Shown here: in pieces, positions 25,371-32,801 of the stretch | Numbering within the stretch: position 1 is the stretch's first letter | Layout of the letters: every line of letters begins with the position of its first letter | DNA from: Pseudomonadota bacterium | GTDB taxonomy: Bacteria > Pseudomonadota > Gammaproteobacteria > Steroidobacterales > Steroidobacteraceae | Direction: 5' to 3' | Assembly (NCBI GenBank): GCA_025360865.1 | Contig: JANYBG010000114.1 | Span: forward strand, 1-32,801 | Length of the DNA stretch: 32,801 nt | The notes under the pieces: model-generated | Told to the model about the DNA's origin: nothing | What the model saw: only the letters and a program-made list of their open reading frames with translations | Database searches by the model: none | Translations under genes and position numbers: made by a program

Positions 25371-25410
25371 GAAAGAAAAAGGGGTCCCGCGCGCGCGGGA
25401 CCCCTTTTTT
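25371..25410. terminator. Two-way terminator, perfect 24-bp palindrome
   Basis: A perfect 24-bp palindrome (25381-25404; half GGGGTCCCGCGC) is flanked by an A-rich run (25371-25380) on the left and six T on the right (25405-25410). It can end the exonuclease transcript from the left and the TonB-receptor transcript from the right. Confidence 0.95.
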
Positions 25411-25423
25411 AATTGACAAACCG

Positions 25424-28303
25424 TCACCTGCCGAACTTGTAGTTCGCGCCGACGAAGTAGCTGCGACCGTAGTCGTTGTAGTTGAACACGTTGTACGGCT
25501 GGCTGTCGGTGCCGCGGTAGGTCGGATCGAACGGCGGCTGTTTGTTGACCACGTTCAGCACGTTTCCATACACCTGCAATCCCGGCAGGATGTCGTAGCT
25601 CGCGCTGAAGTTAACGATCCACCAGCTGGGCAATTTGCCGGCGCCTTTCTGCGCGTAACCGGTGACGTCCTGCACGGCCTGGTTGTTCGGGGTCGTGCCG
25701 TAGAACTCCGTGTACGCTGTCGTCGTGAGCGCCTTGTAATTCCAGCTTACGGAGAGGTTGGCTTTGTCCTGGAACTCAGTGCTGTAGAACGGACTCGTCA
25801 GGTAGTTGATCCGGGGATCCCCGGGGAAGCTGACAAAGTTGTGCTTGAGCGTATGGGTATACGAACCCTGCACCACCGCGGTCCCGGCCGCCCCCAGGCC
25901 CCAGAGGTAAGTGCCCTGGAAGAGCAGGACGTCGAGATTCTCCTCGGCCAGGTTCTGCTTCGGCGTATCGATCTTCGTGATCAGCCCGCTGACCGGATCA
26001 CGGGTCACCTGGGCGATGGCCGCGACGCAGGTCGGTGAAGTCGGATCCAGCTGGTTTTGCAAGCAAGCCGACTCGGTGCGCAGCAGCTTGTCGGTGTCCT
26101 GCTGTTGCACCTCGTTGTTAATGTGCCAATGCAGATAGTCGACCGACAGTGACGCGTGATCCGCCGGTGCCCACACCACCCCGCCGTCCCAGACGGTCGC
26201 GTTGATGGGCTTGAGCTTCGGGTTGCCTTCCGTGGTCCCAAAGAACGACTGGCCACCCTGCGGGCAGGCCGCGTAGTTGTTCTTGAAGCCGTGCGTATCG
26301 CACCAGTAGTAGTCGTTCGCGGACGAGGTGAAGAAACCACTGGTGCCTTGGAACTCATCCGAGAGAGTCGGCGACTTGAACGCGCTGCCATAGCGGCCGC
26401 GCACCAGCAGGCTCTTCAGCGGGCGAAACTCCAGACCCACGTTGTAGGTGAACTTGTTGAAGCTCGTGTCTGTGAGTTTGTAGTCGTCGTAGCGGCCTGA
26501 GAGATCCACAGTCACCTGCTGCAGGACCGGCAGGCGAATCTCGCTCGTACCCGCGTAGCGGTCGCGATGCCCGTTGCCAGCCACCGCCGTGTACAGGTAG
26601 GTGCCGCCATTCAGGAAGCCCGGATCTGGCGCGTACTGCCAGCTCTGGTGTCCACCCTCGACCAGCAGCGCGAGGCCGGCATCACCACCGGGCAGCGCGA
26701 ACAGCGAGGAGTTGGTCAGCTGGGCGCGCGCCAGGCTGTCCTCGGTTTTTGAGTACGAAGTGGCATACCCGGTGAAGCTCGCGTAGTCGGCCGGGGTGAT
26801 CGGGCTGTAGAACTTCGCCCAGTTGAAGGCGTACAGCGGCTGTCCGCCCGGGCCAACACCCAGCTGCGGGCCGGCCAGGTTCGCGAAGTAACTCTCGATC
26901 GCCTGGGTGAAGGCCAGGTGCGTCGCCTCCGTCAGCTTGTTCTCGGTGAAGGTGAAGTCGGCTGTGTACTTCCAGCTCGAGGCGCCGATGGCACCTGTCA
27001 GACCCAGGGTGGAGCGGATGGAGTTGGTGGTGTTCTTGTTATCCTGACTACTGAGATTGCCGATCTCCTCGGGCGAGAAAATGCGCTGCACGTTCAGGTA
27101 CTGCCCCGGAACCGTGGGATCCTCGAAGTAGTAGAGCGGGCTCTTGGAGCTGTCCGCTGATGAGTAGAACGCTCCACCCGGATTGAAGCGCACGACCTCG
27201 TGACTCAGCAGCGCCTCGCCGAAAATCTGCATGTTCGGGTTGAGGTCATAGGCTAGGTGCACGTAACCCTGCGTGTTTTCCTGGCCGTTGTTGAGGGTGC
27301 TGAAGCCGGCGCGGTATGTGCCGCAATAAAAGCCCGGGCCACCATCGCCAGCGGGACTGCGTCCTGGGCGGGATCGCAGGCCGACGGTCCCAGCGAACTG
27401 GCCGGTCACGTTGGCGCAGTTCTTCGTCGGATCCAGATTCTGATAGTTGGTATTGCTGAAGTCATAGGGATTGCCGATGACCAGCCAGTCTCGCTCGGCG
27501 GTCTGCTGCGAAGTGGGGCTGCCGGCGAAGTACTGCTGGGTCTTCGGGCGCTGGTAGCCCCAGATCGGGTCGATCTGTTCATACTGGCCGCCGACCACGC
27601 CGCTGAAGTTGCCGGACCTGAAACCGTCCGCGAGACCGAAGCGGGTCTGGCTGCCGCCGCCGTCCTTGGTCCAGCCGTAGCGCACGTCGGCCTCCGGGCC
27701 ATCCATGTGCTTTTTCAGGCCGATGTTGATCACCCCTGCGATCGCATCCGAACCGTAAATGGAGGACTGGCCGCCCGGCAGGATGTCGATATGGTCGACC
27801 AGCACCTCCGGGATGCCGCTGATGCTGGTGATGATGTCGGTGCCGTTGTACAGCGCCGGGTAGTCGGCGATTGGCCGACCGTCGATCAGGTACTTGGTAT
27901 AACTCGGGGACAGGCCGAAGAGGCTCAGGGTTTCCGCGCCGGGCGTGAACCCGTTGACGAACTGGGGTCCTTGAACACTGCCGGTCGCGAAAGAGCTGTG
28001 TTGCAGCGCTTCGGCGACAGAGGCGAACCCCTTCTTCTGAATATCCTCCGGGGTGATGACCGTGAGCGGCTGGGCCGTCTCTTTCTCAGTCTGCGGGATG
28101 AGCGAGCCGGTGATCACCACCTCCTGCAGCGCCTCGGTCTTCTTGGTCTTGGTCGAGTCCACATCACCGGTGGACGCCGTGGTCGCCGCCGCGGCGCTCG
28201 CGACTTGCGCGAAACTCGCACCAAGTACCAGCGTCAGGCTCGCCACGGTGGCAGCCAACGCGCTTGAGCCAGTGGAGCAAATGCCAGCAATCGTTTTCTT
28301 CAC
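25424..28303 (-). CDS. TonB-dependent outer-membrane receptor
   Basis: Outer-membrane active transporter of 959 residues. The start is GTG at 28303 (MKKTIAGICSTGSSALAATV), with GGGGAG 9 bp upstream; an upstream ATG at 28414 reads through the leader. A signal peptide ends around residue 37 (ASAAAAT). The plug domain (about 60-190) contains EVVITGSLIP, VITPEDIQKKGFASVAEAL, YLIDGRPIADYPALYNGTD and DILPGGQSSIYGSDAIAGVINI. The barrel ends YGRSYFVGANYKFGR, with the aromatic C-terminal pattern expected of a barrel strand. Substrate cannot be read from the sequence; there is no adjacent sigma/anti-sigma pair or hydrolase. It is transcribed alone between a terminator and a regulatory dyad. Confidence 0.93.
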   Translation of the reverse strand: MKKTIAGICSTGSSALAATVASLTLVLGASFAQVASAAAATTASTGDVDSTKTKKTEALQEVVITGSLIPQTEKETAQPLTVITPEDIQKKGFASVAEALQHSSFATGSVQGPQFVNGFTPGAETLSLFGLSPSYTKYLIDGRPIADYPALYNGTDIITSISGIPEVLVDHIDILPGGQSSIYGSDAIAGVINIGLKKHMDGPEADVRYGWTKDGGGSQTRFGLADGFRSGNFSGVVGGQYEQIDPIWGYQRPKTQQYFAGSPTSQQTAERDWLVIGNPYDFSNTNYQNLDPTKNCANVTGQFAGTVGLRSRPGRSPAGDGGPGFYCGTYRAGFSTLNNGQENTQGYVHLAYDLNPNMQIFGEALLSHEVVRFNPGGAFYSSADSSKSPLYYFEDPTVPGQYLNVQRIFSPEEIGNLSSQDNKNTTNSIRSTLGLTGAIGASSWKYTADFTFTENKLTEATHLAFTQAIESYFANLAGPQLGVGPGGQPLYAFNWAKFYSPITPADYASFTGYATSYSKTEDSLARAQLTNSSLFALPGGDAGLALLVEGGHQSWQYAPDPGFLNGGTYLYTAVAGNGHRDRYAGTSEIRLPVLQQVTVDLSGRYDDYKLTDTSFNKFTYNVGLEFRPLKSLLVRGRYGSAFKSPTLSDEFQGTSGFFTSSANDYYWCDTHGFKNNYAACPQGGQSFFGTTEGNPKLKPINATVWDGGVVWAPADHASLSVDYLHWHINNEVQQQDTDKLLRTESACLQNQLDPTSPTCVAAIAQVTRDPVSGLITKIDTPKQNLAEENLDVLLFQGTYLWGLGAAGTAVVQGSYTHTLKHNFVSFPGDPRINYLTSPFYSTEFQDKANLSVSWNYKALTTTAYTEFYGTTPNNQAVQDVTGYAQKGAGKLPSWWIVNFSASYDILPGLQVYGNVLNVVNKQPPFDPTYRGTDSQPYNVFNYNDYGRSYFVGANYKFGR

Positions 28304-28378
28304 AAATCTTTCTCCCCGAAAAAGTTCCCTGGCGCGACTCGGCTCGTTTTGTGCTCGGCCTGTCGCGTGTAGAGGACA

Positions 28379-28408
28379 ATCTTGATGGGTTGTGAGCTTG
28401 TCATCAAG
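28379..28408 (-). promoter_or_regulatory. Promoter and overlapping dyad of the TonB receptor gene
   Basis: On the minus strand, TTGATG (28402-28407) and CAAGAT (28379-28384) are 17 bp apart, about 80 bp before the start codon. An exact inverted repeat, CTTGATG-N14-CATCAAG (28381-28387 and 28402-28408), covers both boxes. The layout is that of an operator that blocks polymerase. The regulator is unknown; it does not look like a Fur box. Confidence 0.5.
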
Positions 28409-28753
28409 TCGCAACAGGGTTTCACGCCAGATTCCCTCCCCTTGGGTCGAGTTGCCGCGGCGTAGCTTCGGCCCGCGTTTCCCCTACGGCGGTCACGCCC
28501 GCAGCCGCCATTCACCACCCCAGCGGCGGCCGGACGGTGGTCCCGGTCCCGAGCGCCGGACCGCGTTTACGTGCGCACCAGCGGCCCGTCCCTGCGTTCG
28601 ACTTGCCCGCTCGGATGGTTGCCGCTCTTGGTGATCCGAAGCGCGCGCAGGCCAGTCCGGACCGCCGCCCCCGGTCTCGCGGTCGCGGCGGCAGAGGACA
28701 GTATGATTCGCTATGCTTCCATGGTTACCGCGGCGGACGTCTGGAAAAACTGC
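28409..28753. other. Leader and upstream region of acs
   Basis: This stretch between the TonB-receptor promoter and acs carries no supported gene. TATGAT at 28701-28706 may be a -10 box for acs, but no matching -35 is seen. Three ATG codons (28703-28753 area) in the acs frame precede the start chosen. The rest is GC-rich and without recognised structure. Confidence 0.4.
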
Positions 28754-30982
28754 ATGTCAGACAAGAACATAACGTCGATTCTGCGGGAGGCGCGCTTCTT
28801 CCCGCCGGCGCCGGAGTTCACCTCTCGCGCCCGAATAAAGCCCGCGGACCTTACCGCCCTGCGCGCCCGTGCGAGCGGGGACAACGTGGGTTTCTGGACC
28901 GACCTGGCCGCCCGCGAGCTCACCTGGCACCGACCCTTCACGGTCGGGCTGGACGACTCCGACGCACCCAACTTCCGCTGGTTCACCGACGGGCAGCTGA
29001 ACGCCTCGGTCAATTGCCTGGACGTCCACCTCGCCGAGCGTGGCCACAAGACGGCGATCATTTTCGAGGGGGAGCCGGGGGACATTCGCCGGCTCAGCTA
29101 CCGGGAACTGCATGCCGAGGTGTGTCGTTTCGCCAACACCTTGAAGGCACAGGGGGTCGGGCGCGGCGACCGGGTCATCATTTACCTGCCGCTGGTGCCC
29201 GAGGCTATCGTGGCCATGCAGGCTTGCAACCGCATCGGCGCCATTCATTGCGTGGTTTTCGGAGGCTTCTCCGCGCCGGCGCTCCGTGACCGGATCGAGG
29301 ACACGCAGGCGAAGCTCGTGATTACAGCGGATGGGGGCTGGCGCGGTGGCCACGCGGTGGAACTGAAGGCCGCCACCGACAAGGCGCTCGCGAGCGGTTG
29401 CCCCAGCGTCGAGCACGTGATCGTCCTGCGCCGCACGGGCAAGCCCGTGCCGATGGATGCGAAGCGGGACCTGTGGTGGCACGAGGCCATCCAGGGACAC
29501 GCCCCGACCTGTGCGCCGGAGTGGGTGGATGCCGAGCATCCGCTGTACCTGCTTTACACCTCAGGTTCCACCGGCAAGCCCAAGGGCATCCAGCACTCAA
29601 CTGGCGGATACCTGCTCCAGGCGAAGCTCACCACGCAGTGGATCTTCGACCTGCGCGATGAGGACGTCTTCTGGTGCACGGCGGACGTGGGCTGGGTGAC
29701 CGGACACAGCTATGTCGCCTATGGGCCGCTCGCCGCGGGCGCCACCCTGTTCCTGTACGAGGGCGCGCCGACCTTTCCCGATGGCGGGCGATTCTGGAAG
29801 AACTGCCAGACCCACGGTGTGACGGTGTTCTACACCGCACCCACCGCGATACGCGCGCTGATGAAGCTCGGCGACGAGCTGCCCGCCAGGTACGACCTGT
29901 CGCGACTGCGCCTGTTGGGAAGTGTGGGCGAGCCGATCAATCCCGAGGCTTGGATCTGGTACCACCGGGTGATCGGCGCCGGGCGCTGCCCGATCGTGGA
30001 CACCTGGTGGCAGACCGAGACCGGCGCGATCCTGATCTCGCCGGTTCCGGGTGTGACCGCCACCAAGCCCGGCTCGTGCACGCAGCCGCTGCCGGGAATC
30101 GAGGCGGACATCGTCGATGACCATGGCGACAGCGTGAAGGGCGCCAACGCGGGCGGCTATCTGGTCATCAGAAAGCCCTGGCCATCCATGCTGCGCACCA
30201 TCTGGGGCGACAACGCGCGCTATCTGGACACTTACTGGGAGAAGTTCAACCAGCGCTTCTACGTCGCCGGCGACAGCGCGCATCGCGACAAGGACGGCTT
30301 CTTCTGGATCATGGGCCGCATTGATGACGTGCTCAATGTCGCCGGCCATCGCCTGGGCACCATGGAATTGGAGTCAGCCCTGGTCGCGCACCCGCGGGTC
30401 GTCGAGGCCGCGGTGGTTGGCAAGCCCCATGAGATCAAGGGCGAGGCGGTGTTCGCCTACGTGGTTCTGCGTGGCCAGCGTCCCACCGGGGACACGAGCG
30501 CGCTGGTCAAGGAGTTGCGCGACTGGGTGGGCGAACAGGTAGGCGCCATCGCGAAGCCCGACGAGATCCATTTCGCGGACAACCTGCCCAAGACGCGCTC
30601 CGGGAAGATCATGAGGCGGCTACTCAAGGCCGTCGCGCGCGGCGAGGAGATCACCCAGGACGTCTCCACACTGGAGAATCCGGCGATCCTGGATCAGCTG
30701 CGCGGCGATGATCAGCAGTCGCCCCCGGCTAGGGCGGTCCGCAAGCAGGCGGCTCCCAGGCGAATGAAGGCCTCCAGCGCCGCTGCCGCGGGTAAGAAGC
30801 GCCCGCCCATCAAGAAGCTTGCGGCCGCGAAGAAGCCGGCGGCGTCAAAGCGCGCCAAGCCGAAACGCGCGATCGTGCGCCAGAAGACGGTCGCGAGGAG
30901 CGCGAAAGCGAAGCGCGCGCGCCCGGCCGCCGGACGGAGGACGAGCGCGAAGTCCACGCGTCGCCGGCGCGCGAAGCGTTAG
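28754..30982 (+). CDS. acs: Acetyl-CoA synthetase with Lys/Arg-rich C-terminal tail
   Basis: AMP-forming enzyme that turns acetate, ATP and CoA into acetyl-CoA. It has 742 residues from the ATG at 28754 ([18 protein letters not shown]). The adenylation P-loop is [12 protein letters not shown] at 268-279; [15 protein letters not shown] and [16 protein letters not shown] follow. The catalytic Lys618 lies in [11 protein letters not shown], the site that protein acetyltransferases modify in related enzymes. The normal protein ends at about residue 654 ([10 protein letters not shown]). Here an additional 88 or so residues of Lys, Arg, Ala and Pro follow in frame ([19 protein letters not shown], then [13 protein letters not shown]), like histone H1 or AlgP tails. 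The stop TAG overlaps the stop of the convergent acetyl-CoA hydrolase gene. Confidence 0.95.
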   Translation: MSDKNITSILREARFFPPAPEFTSRARIKPADLTALRARASGDNVGFWTDLAARELTWHRPFTVGLDDSDAPNFRWFTDGQLNASVNCLDVHLAERGHKTAIIFEGEPGDIRRLSYRELHAEVCRFANTLKAQGVGRGDRVIIYLPLVPEAIVAMQACNRIGAIHCVVFGGFSAPALRDRIEDTQAKLVITADGGWRGGHAVELKAATDKALASGCPSVEHVIVLRRTGKPVPMDAKRDLWWHEAIQGHAPTCAPEWVDAEHPLYLLYTSGSTGKPKGIQHSTGGYLLQAKLTTQWIFDLRDEDVFWCTADVGWVTGHSYVAYGPLAAGATLFLYEGAPTFPDGGRFWKNCQTHGVTVFYTAPTAIRALMKLGDELPARYDLSRLRLLGSVGEPINPEAWIWYHRVIGAGRCPIVDTWWQTETGAILISPVPGVTATKPGSCTQPLPGIEADIVDDHGDSVKGANAGGYLVIRKPWPSMLRTIWGDNARYLDTYWEKFNQRFYVAGDSAHRDKDGFFWIMGRIDDVLNVAGHRLGTMELESALVAHPRVVEAAVVGKPHEIKGEAVFAYVVLRGQRPTGDTSALVKELRDWVGEQVGAIAKPDEIHFADNLPKTRSGKIMRRLLKAVARGEEITQDVSTLENPAILDQLRGDDQQSPPARAVRKQAAPRRMKASSAAAAGKKRPPIKKLAAAKKPAASKRAKPKRAIVRQKTVARSAKAKRARPAAGRRTSAKSTRRRRAKR

Positions 30983-32801
30983 GCCGGAGTGACGCGCGCG
31001 GGATCGGTCGCATCCAGCCCGAGCACGAGCAAGCGCCGTTGCAGCCACTGCGCGGCTCCGCGCGCCCGCTCAAGCCCCATGCGCTTGAGCGCCCCGGCGT
31101 GCCGGGCCTGCGCACCGCCGTGCGCGATCGCCATGGCGATCGCGCGTACCCGCGAACCGGTGCCGCTGCTGCTGGCCTCGAGGTATTTCAGCGCGCGCGT
31201 GAGGCTGACCTCATCGGCGGTCAGATCCGTGCCGAAGGGATACTCGCTGAAGAACCCGCGTGCGCGCGCCGGTCGCAGCGCGCGCGCCAGCCGTTCCGGC
31301 GAATTGTCGCGGCAGCGCGTGGGGATCCGGTAGTCATCGCGTATCTTCCCCGCGGCCTTCGCCCGCGCGAGCAGCTCGTCCTGGAAGCGCGAGTCGGCGA
31401 CGTTGAGCAAGGCTTCGATCACTTCCTCATCCGTGCGGCCACGCAGGTCGGCGATGCCGTACTCGGTGATCACGATGTCTCGCAGGTGGCGCGGGATGGT
31501 CTCGTGCGCGTAGTTCCAGACGATGTTGGAGCGGGTCCGGCCGTGTCGGGTGCGGCTCGCGCGCACGCACAGTATGGAGCGCGCCCCGGGCAGCGCATGC
31601 GCCATGGCGACGAAGTTGTACTGGCCACCCACGCCACTGACGACCTGGCCAGTGTCCAAGGCATCCGAGACCGCGGCTCCCAGGAGCGTCACCATCATCG
31701 CGGTGTTGACGCTGCGCGTATCGCGCCGCTGCAGCATGCGTAGCTCCTGGTCCGGGCCGTACAGCTGATTGACGTAACCCACCCCGCGCATGCTGAACTG
31801 CGCGCGCTCGTTCTCCGGCAGATCCCGCAGGGCGGCGTAGAAGCCGCGCGGGCCGAGGAAGAAGCCCGCGTGCAGCACACGGCCATTGCGCAACTCGCGC
31901 CCCAGGCACTCATCGGCCATGCGCGCCCGCGCTTGCGGGTCCGCGAGGTCCGCCGGGATCCACTGGCCGCCACGCGCGCGCAGACGTTCCCCGCGCAACT
32001 CCGTGTCCTCGCGGAACACGCCGTGGCAGCGCAGCGCCAGGAACAGCTCCTCGTCGAGCTTAGGCCCCGCGCCGGCGGCCAGCAGCGCCTCGAGTATCTC
32101 CGCGCCGAAGCGTTCCGACTGGCCGGCCGCGAGCGCGCGCTGCAGCGGCAGGCAGTCGTAGGCGCGCCGCCGCAGCACGCCGGCGCGATACAACTCGAGC
32201 AGGCCGTACACGAACATCTCGCTGGAGGCGAACAGGCCCTCGATGAAGGCGCCCTCGCCACCGGGTGATTCCAGGAGCGCGGCCGGGGCGCCGGCGTCCA
32301 GCCCGGTGAGCGCCCCCCGCCAGGCCTCGTTCTGCTGGTGGCGTAGCAGCAGCGCGTACACCAGGGCATCACCCAGCTCGCCTATCCCCACCTGCAAGGT
32401 GCCGCCGTCCCTGACCAGGGAGCTTGCGTACAGGCCGATGGCGTGATCGACGCCGCCGAGGGCGGCGTTGGGTGGCGCGAACAGGTCGTAGTCATAGCGC
32501 GGGTTATCTACGATGAAGTCGAAATGCTTCGCATCCACCTGCGCGTGACCGCCCATGAAGGGCATCTGCGCGTGCGTCTCGCCCACCATGACGATGTCAC
32601 GGCCGGCCTGCCGCGCCGCGGCGACCTGCGGCAGCAGATCGGCGGTGACGTCGGGGTTGGAGCCCAGGCTCAGCTGCATCTGGCCGCCGGCCGTGCGCCG
32701 CGCGACCAGATGGGCGATGACATTCACCCCCCGGGCGAGCACCTCGCGGGCCACGTGTGTGTAGTTGGCGCTCAGGTAGTTGCGCTGCGCGTGGCGCGCG
32801 C
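30979..32801 (-). CDS. Acetyl-CoA hydrolase/transferase family, 5' end off the window
   Basis: Member of the class I CoA-transferase/acetyl-CoA hydrolase family, which moves CoA between acyl groups or hydrolyses acyl-CoA. About 606 residues are in the window; the frame is open to base 32801, so the start is missing (a GTG at 32754 is internal). Visible motifs are [17 protein letters not shown] (N-terminal domain), then in the C-terminal domain [40 protein letters not shown] and [20 protein letters not shown]. It is longer than most members (about 500-550) at both ends. It converges on acs with a shared TTAG at the stops. Acetate/propionate or succinyl-CoA:acetate transfer are possible; the substrate is not readable. 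Confidence 0.88.
   Translation of the reverse strand, partial: ARHAQRNYLSANYTHVAREVLARGVNVIAHLVARRTAGGQMQLSLGSNPDVTADLLPQVAAARQAGRDIVMVGETHAQMPFMGGHAQVDAKHFDFIVDNPRYDYDLFAPPNAALGGVDHAIGLYASSLVRDGGTLQVGIGELGDALVYALLLRHQQNEAWRGALTGLDAGAPAALLESPGGEGAFIEGLFASSEMFVYGLLELYRAGVLRRRAYDCLPLQRALAAGQSERFGAEILEALLAAGAGPKLDEELFLALRCHGVFREDTELRGERLRARGGQWIPADLADPQARARMADECLGRELRNGRVLHAGFFLGPRGFYAALRDLPENERAQFSMRGVGYVNQLYGPDQELRMLQRRDTRSVNTAMMVTLLGAAVSDALDTGQVVSGVGGQYNFVAMAHALPGARSILCVRASRTRHGRTRSNIVWNYAHETIPRHLRDIVITEYGIADLRGRTDEEVIEALLNVADSRFQDELLARAKAAGKIRDDYRIPTRCRDNSPERLARALRPARARGFFSEYPFGTDLTADEVSLTRALKYLEASSSGTGSRVRAIAMAIAHGGAQARHAGALKRMGLERARGAAQWLQRRLLVLGLDATDPARVTPA

Noticed and set aside
27257-28267. 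336-codon plus-strand frame over the TonB-receptor 5' half
   Set aside because: Shadow of the plug domain; no start signal or family match.
1-32801. CRISPR arrays, tRNA/rRNA genes, insertion sequences, prophage or toxin-antitoxin loci
   Set aside because: I looked for regular direct repeats, cloverleaf-like segments, transposase motifs and phage structural genes and saw none.

Overview
The window is a GC-rich stretch of chromosome, probably from a gammaproteobacterium of the Xanthomonadales/Nevskiales/Steroidobacteraceae kind. That placement is inferred from gene content and order: lysM-dprA-smg-topA facing def-fmt-rsmB-DUF4390-ntrY-ntrX, argS next to a SPOR protein and priA, split pntAA/pntAB/pntB, and a large TonB receptor with a Xanthomonas-style plug. 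It has not been checked by a search. Coding density is high. Almost all genes are housekeeping, and there is no sign of a prophage, insertion sequence, CRISPR array, tRNA or rRNA.

Layout. 1-2540 (-): topA, with its 3' end lost in an exact 90-bp inverted repeat at the window edge. 2564-3720 (-): a terminator, smg, and a decayed dprA that keeps only its ends. 3728-4966 (-): a LysM lipoprotein. 5115-12548 (+): a tight run of def, fmt, rsmB, a DUF4390 gene, an NtrY-like kinase, an NtrX-like regulator whose AAA+ domain has lost its key residues, and a TfoX-N gene. 12796-17584 (-): SPOR-domain protein, argS, priA. 17659-19472 (+): four overlapping genes, namely an ECF-like sigma factor, a probable membrane anti-sigma factor, a small secreted protein and a repeat-rich DUF3106 protein. 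19469-23605 (-): periplasmic cyclophilin, a small or decayed coding stretch, and the three-subunit proton-translocating transhydrogenase. 23720-25355 (+): an HNH endonuclease and a stand-alone 5'-3' exonuclease. 25424-28303 (-): a TonB-dependent receptor with a dyad over its likely promoter. 28754-30982 (+): acetyl-CoA synthetase with an added histone-H1-like basic tail. 30979-32801 (-): an acetyl-CoA hydrolase/transferase, cut by the window edge.

How the genes work together. def, fmt and rsmB serve translation start and ribosome maturation. topA, priA and the FEN-type exonuclease serve DNA topology, replication restart and repair. The ntrYX-like pair and the sigma operon are two separate signalling modules. 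The transhydrogenase, Acs and acetyl-CoA hydrolase touch NADPH and acetyl-CoA balance.

The best candidates for something undescribed are the four-gene sigma/anti-sigma/secreted-protein/DUF3106 operon, the NtrX homologue that appears unable to hydrolyse ATP or contact sigma-54, and the lysine/arginine-rich tail on Acs. The broken dprA and the edge inverted repeat are also clear in the sequence; the latter is more likely an assembly or library artefact than biology.
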